A DNA stretch of 64,000 nucleotides, from the NCBI RefSeq assembly GCF_964204645.1, contig NC_134035.1, positions 8,680,501 through 8,744,500 on the forward strand. Direction: 5' to 3'. The notes beneath the pieces were generated by a model, which made no database searches, was not told the origin of the DNA, and worked only from the letters and a program-made list of their open reading frames with translations. Both the position numbers and the translations under genes were made by a program. Of this stretch, positions 1 through 12,945 are shown piece after piece; position 1 is the first letter of the stretch; each line of letters opens with the position of its first letter. This DNA is from Tubulanus polymorphus. Taxonomy: Eukaryota > Nemertea > Palaeonemertea > Tubulaniformes > Tubulanidae.

Positions 1-1904
1 TAACTCTTCCGCCTGATCAGATCTTTTATCCGCTGATAACAGGATCATATTCGGAGGAGGGCCGGAATCGACGTTTCTAAGGGGAATACTGGACCTCTGG
101 TAACGTTTTTTTTCCATACAAAAGACGATCGACCACAAACTCCTGATCTATTGTAGCGATTGAGTGAGTTGTTTTTTACCTCTCCGACTATTAATTGGTT
201 TATCTTGTAATGAGAAAACATTGTGCCCCGTGATTTCTAGCTGCGAGCTAGACCGCAGATACCCCACGACGTTTTGTGTCAATCGAATACGAAATCGCAG
301 AAATAGAACTAATGATTATTTTTTCAGTTTACCATAAATAGAATAACGGTTTGTTCGGAGTTATCATTAAAACCTGGTCCGGATAGAAGTAATTGTCTAG
401 TGTCAATACCAGTCCGTCAAGTTTGACGAGCGAATGTCAATCAACGAAAGCGAGAAAACATTCGAATGTGACAGAAAGTGATCGGTTGCCGAGTGGTTAA
501 TAGTCGAGTTTGATTGCTGCAATAATTCCACGTCCATTTATTTTCACTAAACGGTTGTCAACGAGCGTCCGTTTGACCGTCGCATTCCGTTTTCAAACCG
601 TCAGCAGATAGATCTGATAGATATGTAAATACCGCGATGATGACAGATAGCACTGGTCATTTATTATCTGTTGACCGCTGGTCATTTTAATGTTTCGCCG
701 TTCGTGGCCCGACATTGTGTACGAGGAAGCTGATACAAACGTTAATCCCTGGGGCCGGTTTTATTAGCCAGTTTTAGCACCGAGGTTATCTTGGTCGAAT
801 ATTGACTGGGTCAGATTAAAGCTGGTCTTAAAAACCGAACTCTGGCCTTTTCTAAAAAATCTTGCACAGCATTTAGAACCCAAGGAATTGTTTTTAATAC
901 TGCATCCATTTACATGATTTTGATAGGGCTTTATCTTTGGTATCTGAATTCCAAATATTGGGATCATTTCACTGCGAGATATGGAGTAACATAAAGCGAA
1001 CAGGGTCCTCTTGTGGTCCTCTCATGGTCCCCTCACATTGTTCCCACGTTTCCTGTATCTATTGTAGCTCCTGAGAGCCGATCACCAGCAGGTTACCATC
1101 CATACAAGAAAAAACTAGCCATGCCCGGATACAGACTAACACGTCTGAGGTCCGATGACATATCCTGGTATCAGAATGACAAGTGTACAAAGCCTGACGC
1201 ACACACGAGTCGTCACACCACTCCAAGAAATCCCCAATTAACACTTTCACAATGGGAGAAATCTAAAAAAGAATGGACTCGCTACTTTCATGTGTGTGCG
1301 TGTGTACGTGTGCGGTGTGGTTTTATTCTCTTCAATTAACGGGCAGACGATTGGATTCTGTCTCTCGAGCAGATATTGACGAGATTAAATAAAGCGGAAA
1401 AGCGATTTCTTACTGGAAACTGAAGAGAGATCGGTCATCAATTGTCGAAATGAATGCGAGATATGAACAAAAAATACGGTTGAGCTACGTCGGAAAATGA
1501 AGCGCGCGATCGTTTTTCTCGCGTGTGGAGTTTAACTTAGCGGAAGTAAAGCGAGAGACGAATGGCTCAATCACAATCGTCAGTTTCTTTTTTGTTTTGT
1601 TCTAATTCGTCGTATCGATTCGCAATGAAATGAGCCGCGATGAACGCGATTTCATGTTTCCACACAGAGGTCGCCGTGAACGATGACCGCAAATAATATC
1701 GGTCGTTTCTCAACCCCAAATGATTAGCCCCAGCAACGCCCGAAACTAATCAAGTCAAACGCGTTTCTCGAGAACAACAATAACACGATTAAACAATGCT
1801 GCAACTTTTTTCTTGATAAATACAACAAACCTCGACTATTTTTTCAACCGATTAAATTCCCTTCCTTCGTCATATTGAAGAATCTCTGAACTGCATGTAC
1901 GACT
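1..1904. other. Non-coding sequence, nothing identified
   Basis: Only short open frames without homology, codon bias or splice context occur here. A short GT-rich patch lies near 1290-1320. I see no gene, RNA or defined repeat. Confidence 0.5.
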
Positions 1905-2040
1905 TAATATGTTGTTAGATCGGTGAGTCGGGAAACACCGTGTCCTGCCCGAATACGTAACATGGTTGCACTGGTTTTGGAACCCACGACCTCTCGGGTG
2001 TGAGCCAAACACCCTATCCACCGAGCCACGAAGACAAGAC
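1905..2040 (-). repeat. tRNA-derived SINE-like copy
   Basis: Read on the minus strand, 1975-2032 looks like a tRNA head. It has an A-box-like GTGGCTCGGTGGATAGG, then about 30 bases further on a B-box-like GGTCGTGGGTTCC. No cloverleaf with an intact acceptor stem is evident, and the similarity runs into non-tRNA sequence on the 1905 side. That is typical of a SINE rather than a functional tRNA gene. The family is not identified. Confidence 0.55.
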
Positions 2041-2277
2041 AAGCTCAGAAAAACTGGGACCAGCAAAATTGGCCTCCTAGGTAAGCGTAGACCGAGTAAG
2101 AAATAGGAAAATACATTAGGAAGTCCGAATTACTATTCAATGTTTGTCCAATTTACTCCAAAGTCGGAGTTGGACATATCCTATAGCAAGGCGAGGTTTG
2201 ACCGTACTCTTGAGTTCAGAATAGTGACTGGTGATATTTTGATGAAAATCTTCGAATAGAAATTAGTCCTCTGTGAG

Positions 2278-2300
2278 TTAGGTGTCGACTCGAACCTATG
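2278..2300 (-). repeat. Isolated B-box-like fragment, possible SINE remnant
   Basis: The reverse complement contains GGTTCGAGTCGACACC, close to a RNA polymerase III B box, but no matching A box is visible upstream. It lies about 250 bp from the clearer SINE copy and may be a decayed second copy. Confidence 0.25.
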
Positions 2301-2318
2301 GCCAGCAGGATCTGTTTC

Positions 2319-2595
2319 ATAAGCCGTGATCGGATCGGGCCCGAGCCAAATTTGGCCAGTGCCTAATTAGAGAGCGCGTTCACATTTAAACCACTCACTC
2401 GATACTAAACAATACTCAAACGAAGCTAAGTGAGTCTTTTCCGGAACCAGTTGCAATTCAAAGGCGATCATTTTTTGTCCCGTGCTAAAATGTGACTCGG
2501 GCCTGGTCGAATTGGGCCAAATTTGGCAGGGGTGAGCCCATTTGGCACCCACATGAATAGTTGCGGCCCAAAACGCTTGTGTGATCACGGCTATA
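2319..2595. repeat. Possible terminal-inverted-repeat element
   Basis: AGCCGTGATC at 2322-2331 is matched in inverted orientation by GATCACGGCT at 2583-2592. Both sides carry an internal block with CCAAATTTGG. The ends and any target duplication are unclear, and no coding capacity is present. Confidence 0.35.
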
Positions 2596-3145
2596 GATAC
2601 ATACCTTATTTTTCAGTCGAACTATGATACCGATCTTACTCTGGCCCCGGTACAACATTCTGCCTTACCTTGTCTCACGTATCGAACCAGGCCGTAAATG
2701 ACGAAATATCCTTTTATCAACAAGTTCACTAAAATAAAGCACTAAAAAATAAATAAAGCACTAAAATAAAATAAGATTTGTAGCTATCAAAAGCTGTTGC
2801 TTCAGAAATAAAAGATAAAACCTTATAATATTGAAAACGAAATTCAATATCACAGCCTGATGATGTTCATAAATTTCAAACGGCGAATATTTGGCATCGC
2901 AGCCAGAATTATTCGCATTAAACAGTTGAACGATTCTTATATTAACTGAATTTAAAGATATCGACTATTTATGAAGCCGCGATAAGGCACGAGGGTGAAC
3001 CCTTTATTATAAATCTAGACGAGATAAAACCTCCATAAACGAGTAGAGAATACAAGAAACTTAATCTAATTTGATTCGCGCCGAGACGAGTGTATTAGAG
3101 AGATCTTTAATATATGAGCTAGATTTGAAAAGAGATTTTCGTGGT

Positions 3146-3259
3146 GAGAGAGGCAGAGGCAGAGGCAGAGGCAGATGGAGAGGGACAGGCGGAGAGGGAC
3201 AGGCAGAGGGACAGGCAGAGGAAGAGGCAGAGAGAGAGGCAGAGGGAGAGGGAGAGAGG
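3146..3259. repeat. GA-rich purine simple repeat (AGAGGC/GAGGGACAG)n
   Basis: An imperfect run of short purine-rich units, largely AGAGGC and GGGACAG. The open frame across it (Arg/Gly/Glu repeats) is a by-product of the repeat, not a gene. Confidence 0.85.
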
Positions 3260-3893
3260 TGTTTCTTTATGATGCCTCAAGAGTGAATTCACTTCTTCGC
3301 GTGTCTACGGGCAGCGTAGTTAAACCGTCATTAATAAACTACTAATCGCTCCGTGCGTGAAGTCAGAAAACCATACGACAACCCGCGGAACGTGGCTTCC
3401 CTCAATTCAGTGAACACGGATAATTCATAATTATACAACATTAAACAAACTATCAATACGAGGATGGTTTTAAACCGCACGTATATATTTAAGTTCGTAT
3501 ATGAAACGGTTTTGGTCGGCATGGACCTCCGCCGGTTGCTATATGATTAGCCCGGCGGGTCGTCTGTTCGACTTTCGAGAATACAAAAAAAAACATACAC
3601 CGTTGAATTTACATTTAAATACGACGCGCGATGATTTATAGAACATTGATGAACTATCAAAACGCATTTTAGCGGCAGAAACAACGATAGTCGTTTATTG
3701 GAAGATGAAAGATAATCTCTGTTTCGTATTGTTTTGCGTAGTCAAAAAATGTAATTAATATCATTATAATTGATATCGATATGACTTTCAAAATCTGAGT
3801 TTCGATTCCTTCCAAAAATATGGAAATGCTCCGAATGCTTCGATATAGGGTCCCAGTTCCATTGCCGTTGACTCTCCGTCGCAACTACTAATA

Positions 3894-4153
3894 CAGGAAC
3901 CAGAGCCACAGTAAGTTGTGGGTTTGAGTTAACTACGAGCTAATGTGAAACGATTCAGTTGAACAGTTCTGCAATAGATTTCGCTAAAGAGTTAAAACAT
4001 CGAAAATCAGCCAATTTCCGACTAATTTCAACTGAGATTGAACTCTAACTCACAACAGTTAGGAGTTTAAGTTAATGAGTTGAAATCAGTTGATTTTCAA
4101 TGAGATAACTTTGAGTCAAATATTAACTCGTAACTGTAGAACTGGATCCCTGG
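3894..4153. repeat. Foldback element, family C (GAGTTAACTC-rich)
   Basis: The left end (GGAACCAGAGCCACAG, followed by TTGAGTTAACT) is mirrored on the right by TTAACTCGTAACTGTAGAACTGGATCC. The interior is built of repeated GAGTTAA/TTAACTC blocks. Related copies or fragments lie at 5540-5630, 28134-28244 and probably 48670-48740. It has no coding capacity and reads as a MITE-like element. Confidence 0.55.
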
Positions 4154-5539
4154 CTGCTGTATGGATGCCCTGCGGGTCATGACCCCACCTATAGCCGGTC
4201 ATAAATTCAAGAACTGTTGATGGTGGGGTTCCGGAGTTCTTAGCTGTGGTAAGTAGCACCCGTGCTACCTAAAAAGCCCAATTTTACATATGAGCCTCGT
4301 CGGTTAGTAGAAAACTCACCAGGTGGCACTCCGTGAAATTGAATTTACCACTTTAACCCAAAAAACCAAGTTAACGTGAAAATATTTCCAAAACTGATAT
4401 TGATTTGTAATAAGAGACCCAAAATGAACGGAAAAAATTAATATGCGGTTTGCCCTACTGCCAGAAGTACGTTTGGGCATTTCAGGGTTATAGCCATCTA
4501 TTATCTCTCATCGATATATTTTGATATATTTCAAACTAAGAAAAACGTGATCGCCGAACACATCGATTTCTGCCAGAAGTTTAGAATTATCAAAGCATTT
4601 CTTCTCGAACTTAAGCCTGCGTTTTTCATAAGCGCCGCTGGTGCCATCCACAGCGAACAATGATCGACTTTACATAAAGATTGATAGGATACAATTACGA
4701 GTGAATTCAGAATCAATGTCTCAATGATTTTCTGCCGGTCGTCGATTCCTCCTCGATAAAATCGACGCCGATTGAAATAACGCGGCGAAGCCAGCGCCCG
4801 TGAATAGACAGTTCTTCCTCTTGGCTTGAGATAATACTTTAATATAAAGAACGCTACCATATGTTACCAAAGCAACTCGGATTTTTGTAGACCGGCGCAG
4901 AGCATTCGAGCAAAAAATTATTTTATAAAGCGGTTTTGTTAAAGTGGATTGTTCTTTCGTAAATGTTATCATTCCCCTGAAAAGGTTTGAAGTTTATGTT
5001 ATCGTTGTATTAAGGTTTGCCGTTAAATCCCATTATCATCAATAAAATGAGATCGTGACGAATCGCCGAATGAAAACGTATGATCCTTTGATATTCTCAA
5101 GGCCTACTGCAAATTTTTTTATCTTCTCGGATTTCTTTGAGGAAAAATTGAAGGTCAAAGCTGTGCACATCTCAATAGTCAAGTTTTTTAAAACTGTTAA
5201 ATTTCATCAGCTATTACCCAGTTGGACCCAGTTCCGCGGAACGCTCCGTCAACCTTAGCAAAGCTATCAGTCACTCCTTCCTAAGTATGTCAGTACTCTA
5301 CAATTATCCCTTTTACTTAATGCACTATGTGCAAGAGATTCGTGTCTCGTATTTTGCATATACTACATATTTAGTTGAGATATCATTTTAGAACGAATCA
5401 GGGTCGTAGGGACCACCCGAAGTATTTCTAACAATTTTTGAAAATCAATTTTTAAGAATTTTCTATCTATCCTCAATTAATGTGGTATTATTTTACATCT
5501 GTGAATCACAGTAATAGCGCAGCGTTGAAAATGAACTAA
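4154..5539. other. Non-coding sequence, nothing identified
   Basis: Unique AT-rich sequence with scattered short open frames and no credible exon or RNA gene. Confidence 0.45.
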
Positions 5540-5630
5540 ACTCGGAAATGAACTTAACTCTAACTCACGACTGTACAACTGGATCCTGAGTTCAGAATTA
5601 ACTCTAACTCACAACTGGATCCTGAACTTC
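5540..5630. repeat. Family C fragment, tandemly duplicated
   Basis: Two adjacent copies of a roughly 35-bp unit (TTAACTCTAACTCAC, then AACTGGATCCTGA) at about 5551-5589 and 5595-5627. They match one terminus of the 3894-4153 element and look like duplicated solo ends. Confidence 0.5.
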
Positions 5631-6301
5631 ATCTGTCAGCTGATAGTGATCACCATCATTATTAGCTGACATAAATATCATTAGTAAATATTTGAATGAA
5701 TTGACTTATTTGCTTTTGTTCTCATAAATCACGATTTTTTATGAAAAGCAAACTCGAATATGCAGTAGTACCTATATCAATTACGAAATGGTAAACGTAT
5801 AATACAATATTTGCCGAGAATAGTATTTTTGACTCGTCATATGTTGTTGAATATGAGTTGCACCTGGCGTCGCTTTTGAACGCTGGTAAAAAATTCATCC
5901 TGTCAAAAAAATTACAGCTATACTGACGATTCAGCCACCGTGTAGAATTAACATTTAAAAATGTTTCATTCATTCACCATATTTCTCAATCAGGGCTACT
6001 CCCAACTTTCCCAGTCAATGTGGCTTCGTTGTTTTTTTCTTTTCTTTTTTAATCTAAAAAAAAAATCTTCATTATATTCGATTTCTGACTGAGGTGCAGG
6101 TGCAATGGACACGTTTGAAATCACAAACATTTCCGTGACAAATTATCCCACCGCCTGTTATAGTCGATCCACCCCGTGTCTGCCCGTCCTTGAGATTCGT
6201 CCCGGGACTCTCAGAGTCGAATGAAAAGCGGCGTAGAGTTTTTTGATGACGATTGTTTAATGAGAATATCGGGGGAATTTCTTTTTGATCTCATTGTGGT
6301 T
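5631..6301. other. Non-coding sequence, nothing identified
   Basis: AT-rich unique sequence with no supported gene or repeat. Confidence 0.4.
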
Positions 6302-6396
6302 AGAGAGAGAGGGAGAGAGAGAGAGAGAGAGAGCCAGAGAGAGAGAGAGCCAGAGAGAGCCAGAGAGAGAATGAGCCAGAGAGAGAGAGAGAGAGC
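6302..6396. repeat. (GA)n simple repeat with GAGCCA interruptions
   Basis: A dinucleotide GA run broken by regularly placed GAGCCA units. Open frames on both strands through it (Arg/Glu repeat on plus, Ser/Leu repeat on minus) are artefacts. Confidence 0.9.
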
Positions 6397-9300
6397 CATC
6401 ATTAGGTCACTGTCTTCAGACCAGCTGCCGCTTAAGCTCAGTCTCACGGGATCGAGTTTTCTATTAATCAATTATTTTCATCCGTTCGAAAGAGCTTAAA
6501 CAAATAAACGCATTTCATTCACATTTCAAGTTTTATTTCCAGCAGCTTTAAAAAACCGGTATAATGGCTTTCGAATTTCGTCGCAGGAACAATCGAACGG
6601 TACAAAGGGCAAAACACTTGCTTTTCGGTGCAGTGTCGTGCAATAAACAGCGCGTCGAACAAATTCCTCGGGGCTGAACTCGAGATGAAAATGCGGATTC
6701 ATCGTGCGATTTACCCGCTCCATACGCTTCCCATGAAAAAGCAGTTAGACCCCGATGGCACTAGAAGACGTTTTTAAGAAGTCATAAAAGGTCCGCCTGC
6801 TAATTTAGCAAAATATAAATCAAAAACCTGTTTATCGACGCTATATCGTCGCAGTTTAAACCGAGTAACGAGTCTTTGTGAGTATATAATGAATTTCGAC
6901 AGCCACCGGCCAAATACCAGTAGGGGATAACCCCGGGGCAGCGCCAGCCTGCGGTGTGCTCTTCTCACTGCTGGGGTGCCGTCGAAATTCGCCCGTAGAT
7001 AAACCGTCACCGGCGCATAATAAAAATGCATCTTTTAAAGAACAGTCAATATACATAGCCTCGGGATTCGTATTTAGGATTTTAATGACTCCTTTTCAAA
7101 CGGCTCCCGACTCGACCTCGAGTGTGTTGTATCTCCAGTCGAAATCTTGTCGAATCTCGCGCGGGTATACGTGCTCGCGCGTCAACCTGGACCGACGTGT
7201 TGACACTGCGGGTTGAAAAACAAAGACACTTCAACGATCCGATAAAGCAGCTTTGAAACCACATTTCAAAACGCGAAGTTCTCGTCATCATTCATGTTTG
7301 AATAGATTGGTCTTCGATTGTAATGTCGCCCGGCATTCTAGTATACTAAAATACGCGACAATAAACCCTCTGATATGAACGCGAAATATTTTTTGAATAA
7401 ATCCAGATCGTTCCTGATTTTGTTGCCATCACAAAAGAAGTTAGCGACATTAAAACAAAATTGAAGTACTCATAGGGTTAATGCTAATGGAATGCTAATC
7501 AATTTCTAGAATTTATTATTCAATGAAATCAGGAAAAGCGGTGAATCGGGCGAAATCACCACGACAAGGCTCCCCCATCTCCCTGTCGGTGACCGTATGA
7601 ATTCGAAATAATGTGCCACAAAAATAGGAATGATTGATTAATCGTAAAACTATTCGCAGACGTCGTGATTTGTGACGTTGTCTCGTCGTAGGTCTGTCAA
7701 AAACGAAGCCTAATCAATCTCTAGTATTTAGAACGATCGTGAGTACGGCTGTCAAACGGACACGATAAAGGTTGGCCGAAAAATCGCTCGGCGGTTTTTT
7801 CCCCTCGCCGCGTCGCGAACGTTTTCAAAACGTTGTTTTGCGGCTCGCACGCGACGACGGAAGCGTTCTTTTTAATTGATTGTATACAAATTAACGTTTA
7901 ATACATGTTCAAGGAAAACGCACACAAAACGCGGGACTCGACACCTGTGTCGGTTATGAATGACGAATCTTCTGGTCGGATAGTTCGTAACGTTGGCGCA
8001 GCCAGTCTCCCTGCGGTTGCCCCGGTTTTCTTGTTGTTTTCCTCCGAACTATTGTCTTCGATTCGACGACGTCCGGGAGAGAAATAACGGGCGTTCTTTA
8101 TAGAGAACCTGTTTTCCCGTGGCCGTCCGAGAATAAACGCTTTTGGATTAGATCATAATATAACTCATTTTCCGGACGGGTTCACGTTTGAATTATGCAG
8201 TTAAATTTGGCAGACCGTGTTATCTTTTACAAGGTTTTTCTAGCAAAAGAAGACAAAGCGACCATCTACCCACCCACCCACTTAGAATTCAAGAACGCGT
8301 ATTGCATTTTCTAATCGAACGGATCCTCTGTATGTTTTTTATTTCCACTAGATACCAATCCTTTCTTTCAGAAATTGGAAAAAAAAATAAATGTGACCAT
8401 TCCTTGTGTACCTGTAAATCATCATTCGCTTATATAATAAGTATTTGACGGGTGATTATTCGGTTTTTTGTGCGGTGTACGTGATTTATGGCATGTTTTC
8501 ATATTTGAAGTGACAAATATCAACTAATTAGCGTTGTACGTTATACAGTACCCGATGCGGGCCCTACCAGCATCAGTAGCAGTAATCCATCATGGCTCTT
8601 TTCCTAGACCGTTCATAGCGTTCCTTTCTTTTTAAATGCATATTTCTATGACTTGCCTCGTAGGTGTGTTAGATTTGAAACTTTTTACCGACGCTCGCTT
8701 GAAATGCCCTCATATATCATTATTCGCACTAATTACTCGAACGATTTAGTAGCGACGTATTCAAAATGAGATTTAGAGGGCGTATTTTTGACCGCAGCGT
8801 GAATCTGGTGAACGTATTGCAGTCCTACGAAAAAATCTGAAAAGGCTTCAATTATGCCATGACCAGAGTATCAGAGTTGAAATAATTTGTAGTAAATCGT
8901 ACAAAGTGAAATGTTAAACCAAAAACTACATAAATGGTTCTTCTTAATTGTTCATTAATTCGGGTTGTTTGGAGGCTTCGTTCCTTCTCATCGGGTTTCC
9001 TAAAACCAAACATATAATTAAAACTGTGATTCTTTTTGTCAGAGAGGGAAGTCGGGTCGGGTCGGTTCATCTCATTTTGAGTTCGTATATTCGCGATGAC
9101 AAAAGAAAACGCCATTCGTAAATTAAAGGCCTCCAAGTGGAACTCTTTGAAGAAAATAAACGGCAGCGGATTCTTTTTTTAAGAAAATAAATCTGGGTTT
9201 AAACGTTTTAATTAGATGACGGTGGCCACCTATTTGGGGTGTCGTACGTCTGGCTGCGTTCAAAGTCATATATTCAGTAAAAGGGGCGCACGTCACTTCC

Positions 9301-10139
9301 GTTTGCATGGCTGCGTTCGAATGGTGCCGCAGTTCGGCGTGTTTTTCGTAGCCGTTTGTAAAAAGAAACGCGAATTCAATCGATCGAAACATGTTTTCCT
9401 TTTTTTTTCATTAAATCGACGCTGGCTTCGTGACTTGCTCGACTTTTAACCAAAAGGAAGTTATCTTTTAAAAAACATGGTGACAATACCCCACGTTGTT
9501 TCATTTTCAAAGGCGGTCGGTCGGCGTCGAACATTTCATTTAGTCAATATGTAAATGATTTTAGATTGATTTGAATTTGTGTTGTATCCAGAATCATAGA
9601 TTTAAGATTTTTCTGAATAAGTTCGACCAAATTCATTTATATCTGCTATAGGCAGCAAGAGAATTGGCAAATTTGATAACAGATTTCACAGAAGCACCTA
9701 GTTGACCTCTTCAAAATCAAAATTGCTTTCACCTATTTTCGTGAAATCTAAATAGTAGAAAAAAATAACGTAGCAAAGAATTAAAAATGAATTGTATTCT
9801 GTCCATACTCAAAACGCACACGTTCGCTGTACCGGATAATAAATGAAATAGAATTAATTCAATAAACGAACACAGATGTATCAATACTAAAAACTTGTCA
9901 CAATTAAATGCGATTTGAATTTATTGTTCTCATCATAATCCTGCGTCGCTCGTGTTTAGTGTCTTTCAGCGAAATGACGCAACGTGTGAACTTCGCCGTT
10001 TGCGGCCAATAAAAGAGGAATGGACTTCTTTTATGACGGGTAGATGAAACCAGTTTTATTGTCGGTGCTATAGGAGGGATTGAAATTGCATTTACGATGT
10101 CAGATCATCCGTCAAGGTTATAATATATAGTATATATAT
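6397..10139. other. Non-coding sequence, nothing identified
   Basis: Several chance open frames of 60-94 codons, including both-strand overlapping ones near 6774-7291, lack splice sites, codon bias and recognisable motifs. No defined repeat is seen. Confidence 0.4.
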
Positions 10140-10265
10140 GTATTCGGTATTGGGAGCTGGCTGAGTGTGATCTATATTGCATGGTCTAAAGTTCGGTCCC
10201 AGATCAGACTGGTCACAGTATCGCCCTTAGTAGCCTTCCCTTATATTCTTTATCGTTTAACCTTT
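10140..10265 (+). repeat. tRNA-derived SINE-like copy
   Basis: An A-box-like TGGCTGAGTG lies within 10150-10167 and a B-box-like AAGTTCGGTCCCA lies at 10189-10201. The spacing is about right for a pol III internal promoter. A non-tRNA body follows. No intact acceptor stem pairing is obvious, so a SINE is more likely than a tRNA gene. Confidence 0.45.
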
Positions 10266-10318
10266 TCTAATTCGTATAGAGGAGTCGTGTTAACCGGGTG
10301 CTGAACGAATACCACGAA

Positions 10319-10458
10319 ACGAGTATATAATACTTTAAAGGTTAACTAGTTTATTTGACGCACGGGCTTAAGTTACGTACAGCAGCTTCATCTACTATAC
10401 ATTAGTAGCGAAAGCTCGTGCGTCAAATAAACTAGTAAACCTATAAAGTACTACTCGT
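10319..10458. repeat. Foldback MITE, family A, copy 1
   Basis: The arms fold back on each other: left 10322-10378 carries GTTTATTTGACGCACG, right 10398-10455 carries CGTGCGTCAAATAAAC followed by a TATAAAGTACTAC end. A small central loop contains GCAGCTTCATC. Two more copies are at 22250-22412 and 50116-50274. Non-coding. Confidence 0.75.
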
Positions 10459-12645
10459 CCTGTTATATCTGTTGTAATTGATGGCGCAGATACTTTTCAA
10501 ACGATGCCGTATATATTTCTTACGGGGACACTGTTTGAATATGCTTCAGATTTTAGAGCCTTACAGTGACAAACAAAACGAAGGGAATAAAATTATGAAA
10601 TTATATTTCCTGTTCCAAAACATTATTTTATTTCGTGTATTTGTTACTTTTCGGGCATGAGTGTTCAGTGTTATTTCATATCATTTTCTATCTGATCAAG
10701 TCACAATTTCATTCAACATTACATTATCAGAAAACATATTCGTTACTTCGTTTAACCTATCTTGAGATTTAGAAATCTTCATTTAAAAACAGTATCTATC
10801 CGGGTAGTGTGTAGGCGCATGAACTCGTGCATGGACTGGCGTTGCGATGTAAATGACTGAAAGTAAGATAAACAAGAAATTGATGTCGTATTAATCAGAT
10901 CATTCATCATAGAATACGTTTTTGCGTTCACAAGTCATTTTCGTGTTTCGATTTCATATGCAAAATCAGCCAGTTGTTTTTTCGAGTCTATCTATATATT
11001 TTTGAACGGCGTTTTCCTTCACTGCCCGCACGCGCCGTTCAAAACGAAACATCGCCCGAAATCGCCATTATCTTTTACGAATAAGTAATCGCGATATAAT
11101 TGGATCGAAATTCGTTCTGGCGGAAAAAGATTTGAATGACGCGAGACGGAATTACGGTGTTTTAAAATACCGCTTTTCATCGCTTTCAAAATTCAAAAGT
11201 TCACAACGACTGAATATATAACGCGGAGGTTTCCATATGCTAAGAGATGATCCGCGGAACGTCGTCACCGGCCGACCGATACCTGTGTCGGTAATACGCT
11301 AATACGAGTTACCAAATTTGGAAGATAATATCACAATTTCAAACTTTGAAGACTGTGAGCTCGATTAACCGCAATACTCGCCGCTCACTGGGGAGCCTAG
11401 GGTGACGATGCTACCCGAGGAAACTTAGGACGCGATTGATTTGTTTGACGTGTTCGATCAGAGGTTAAATAAAAAAGCGATCGTCACCTGTAGACATAAA
11501 ATGAAGTTAATTATTTGCGTGTGTAGCCGTGAAGCGAGATACCAGTGGCAGACGTGCATCCAGGGGGTCTTGTGCACGGCACTCATTTTTAGAGTTACCC
11601 CTTTCTGAGGGAACTTTTTTTCATTTACTACCTCTTTATATATGGAATCTTATTTCTTATAAGAACTAAATTTTCGACTTGGAAATGCTGCAAACTTTCA
11701 GAGGCGACGCTTAAGTTGCTAATACATGCAATCTTCGTTCAGCATTTCATAAGAGACTACATGTACATCCGAACCTACTTTAGACACTTCAACTTTTGGA
11801 CAGCGAGCTATTTCACGTCTATCGCCAAGACTTTGGAATAAATCACGTCTTTCTGATTCTTGTCATCTCAATCTGGATCAGTTTAACGGGTGTCTCAAAA
11901 TCACCTTGTTCTGTGAACTATTACGATAAGAATATCCCAGCGAGGTGCATTTGAACTGTATTACAGGATCATTGCGCCGTATAAGAACTATTTATCATTA
12001 TTATCATGATTGATTATAAAATTATAATTCAATTATAAAAACGTGTCCTTTAGTGCGGTTAAGTGCAAAACCTTCGAAAGTAGTCCGTGTCGATGAGTAT
12101 GAATGAGTTAATAGGAGACGCGTATGCTCGAGTTTTACATATATTTCACCGCTTTCCTGGAACGAAGCTCTTCTGGCGGGTTACACCTTATTTCAACAAC
12201 GCGCCGAGAAGCATCATGCGCAAACTTCGACGATACTATATAAAAATGAATTACGTTTTCCAATTAAAATCTTATACTATTGACATCGGACGAAGTGTCT
12301 CGTGAGTGGCTTTTCAACTTCCACGCCGTGCTTAATAACAGCCACGTAAACAATGACTTGTATAACTCGTGGACACCTGGCCAATCGTTCACTGACAATG
12401 ATTCCGAGTTTTTTTTTCATCGAAAAGATACCCATCAAGTGAACCAAAAAGCACACATGCTCTATATGCGAACTGTGAAAAAAAACTATTCGACTCGCTA
12501 ACAGTTTTTCTTATCCAGTATATTAGAGTCCAGTATAAGATCGCACTGTTGAACTTCAAGGCACTGAATCGCCTGGCTACTTCATACTTATCCGGACTAT
12601 TACAAGTTTATGAACCTATTACCCCTACGTTCTGCTATCATCAGG
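10459..12645. other. Non-coding sequence; one possible hAT-type end
   Basis: No gene is supported. At about 11551-11576, CAGTGGCAGACGTGCATCC resembles the end of hAT-type transposons, but I cannot find a matching opposite end. Small frames at 12087-12501 have no other support. Confidence 0.35.
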
Positions 12646-12945
12646 AGAGACTGGTTGCAGTTCCGTGCCGAGGGGGATTCGGGGTATCCTTAAAGGTGCC
12701 CTTCGAAAGGTCATCGTCAAAAAAATGGGTCAAGAGTCGAAATTCGGATACAATTTTCATGCTTTTCTTTTAAATTGAAAAGTATCGCTTCTCTGAAATG
12801 ATTTATTCAGGTACCTTGGCACTTCGTATCTAAAATCAGTCCTACTTCAATAGGAAAGTGCCGCTTTTCATGATAGAAAGTGTCCTTTTTCTTGAAATAG
12901 AACAGCACCTCAAAAAAGCTCGGCACGGGCCTGGGTTGCTCCAAT
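12646..12945. repeat. Putative non-autonomous TIR element (about 300 bp)
   Basis: GGTTGCAGTTCCGTGCCGAGG near 12654-12673 is mirrored by CTCGGCACGGGCCTGGGTTGC near 12920-12940. The interior is AT-rich and non-coding. Target duplication is not resolved. Confidence 0.4.

Noticed and set aside
1975-2032. Functional tRNA gene
   Set aside because: A- and B-box-like motifs are present, but acceptor and anticodon stems do not pair convincingly; a SINE is more likely.
3071-3286. Arg/Gly/Glu-repeat open frame on the plus strand
   Set aside because: Produced by the purine simple repeat at 3146-3259; no other coding evidence.
6211-6499. Overlapping plus and minus open frames
   Set aside because: Both are translations of the (GA)n repeat.
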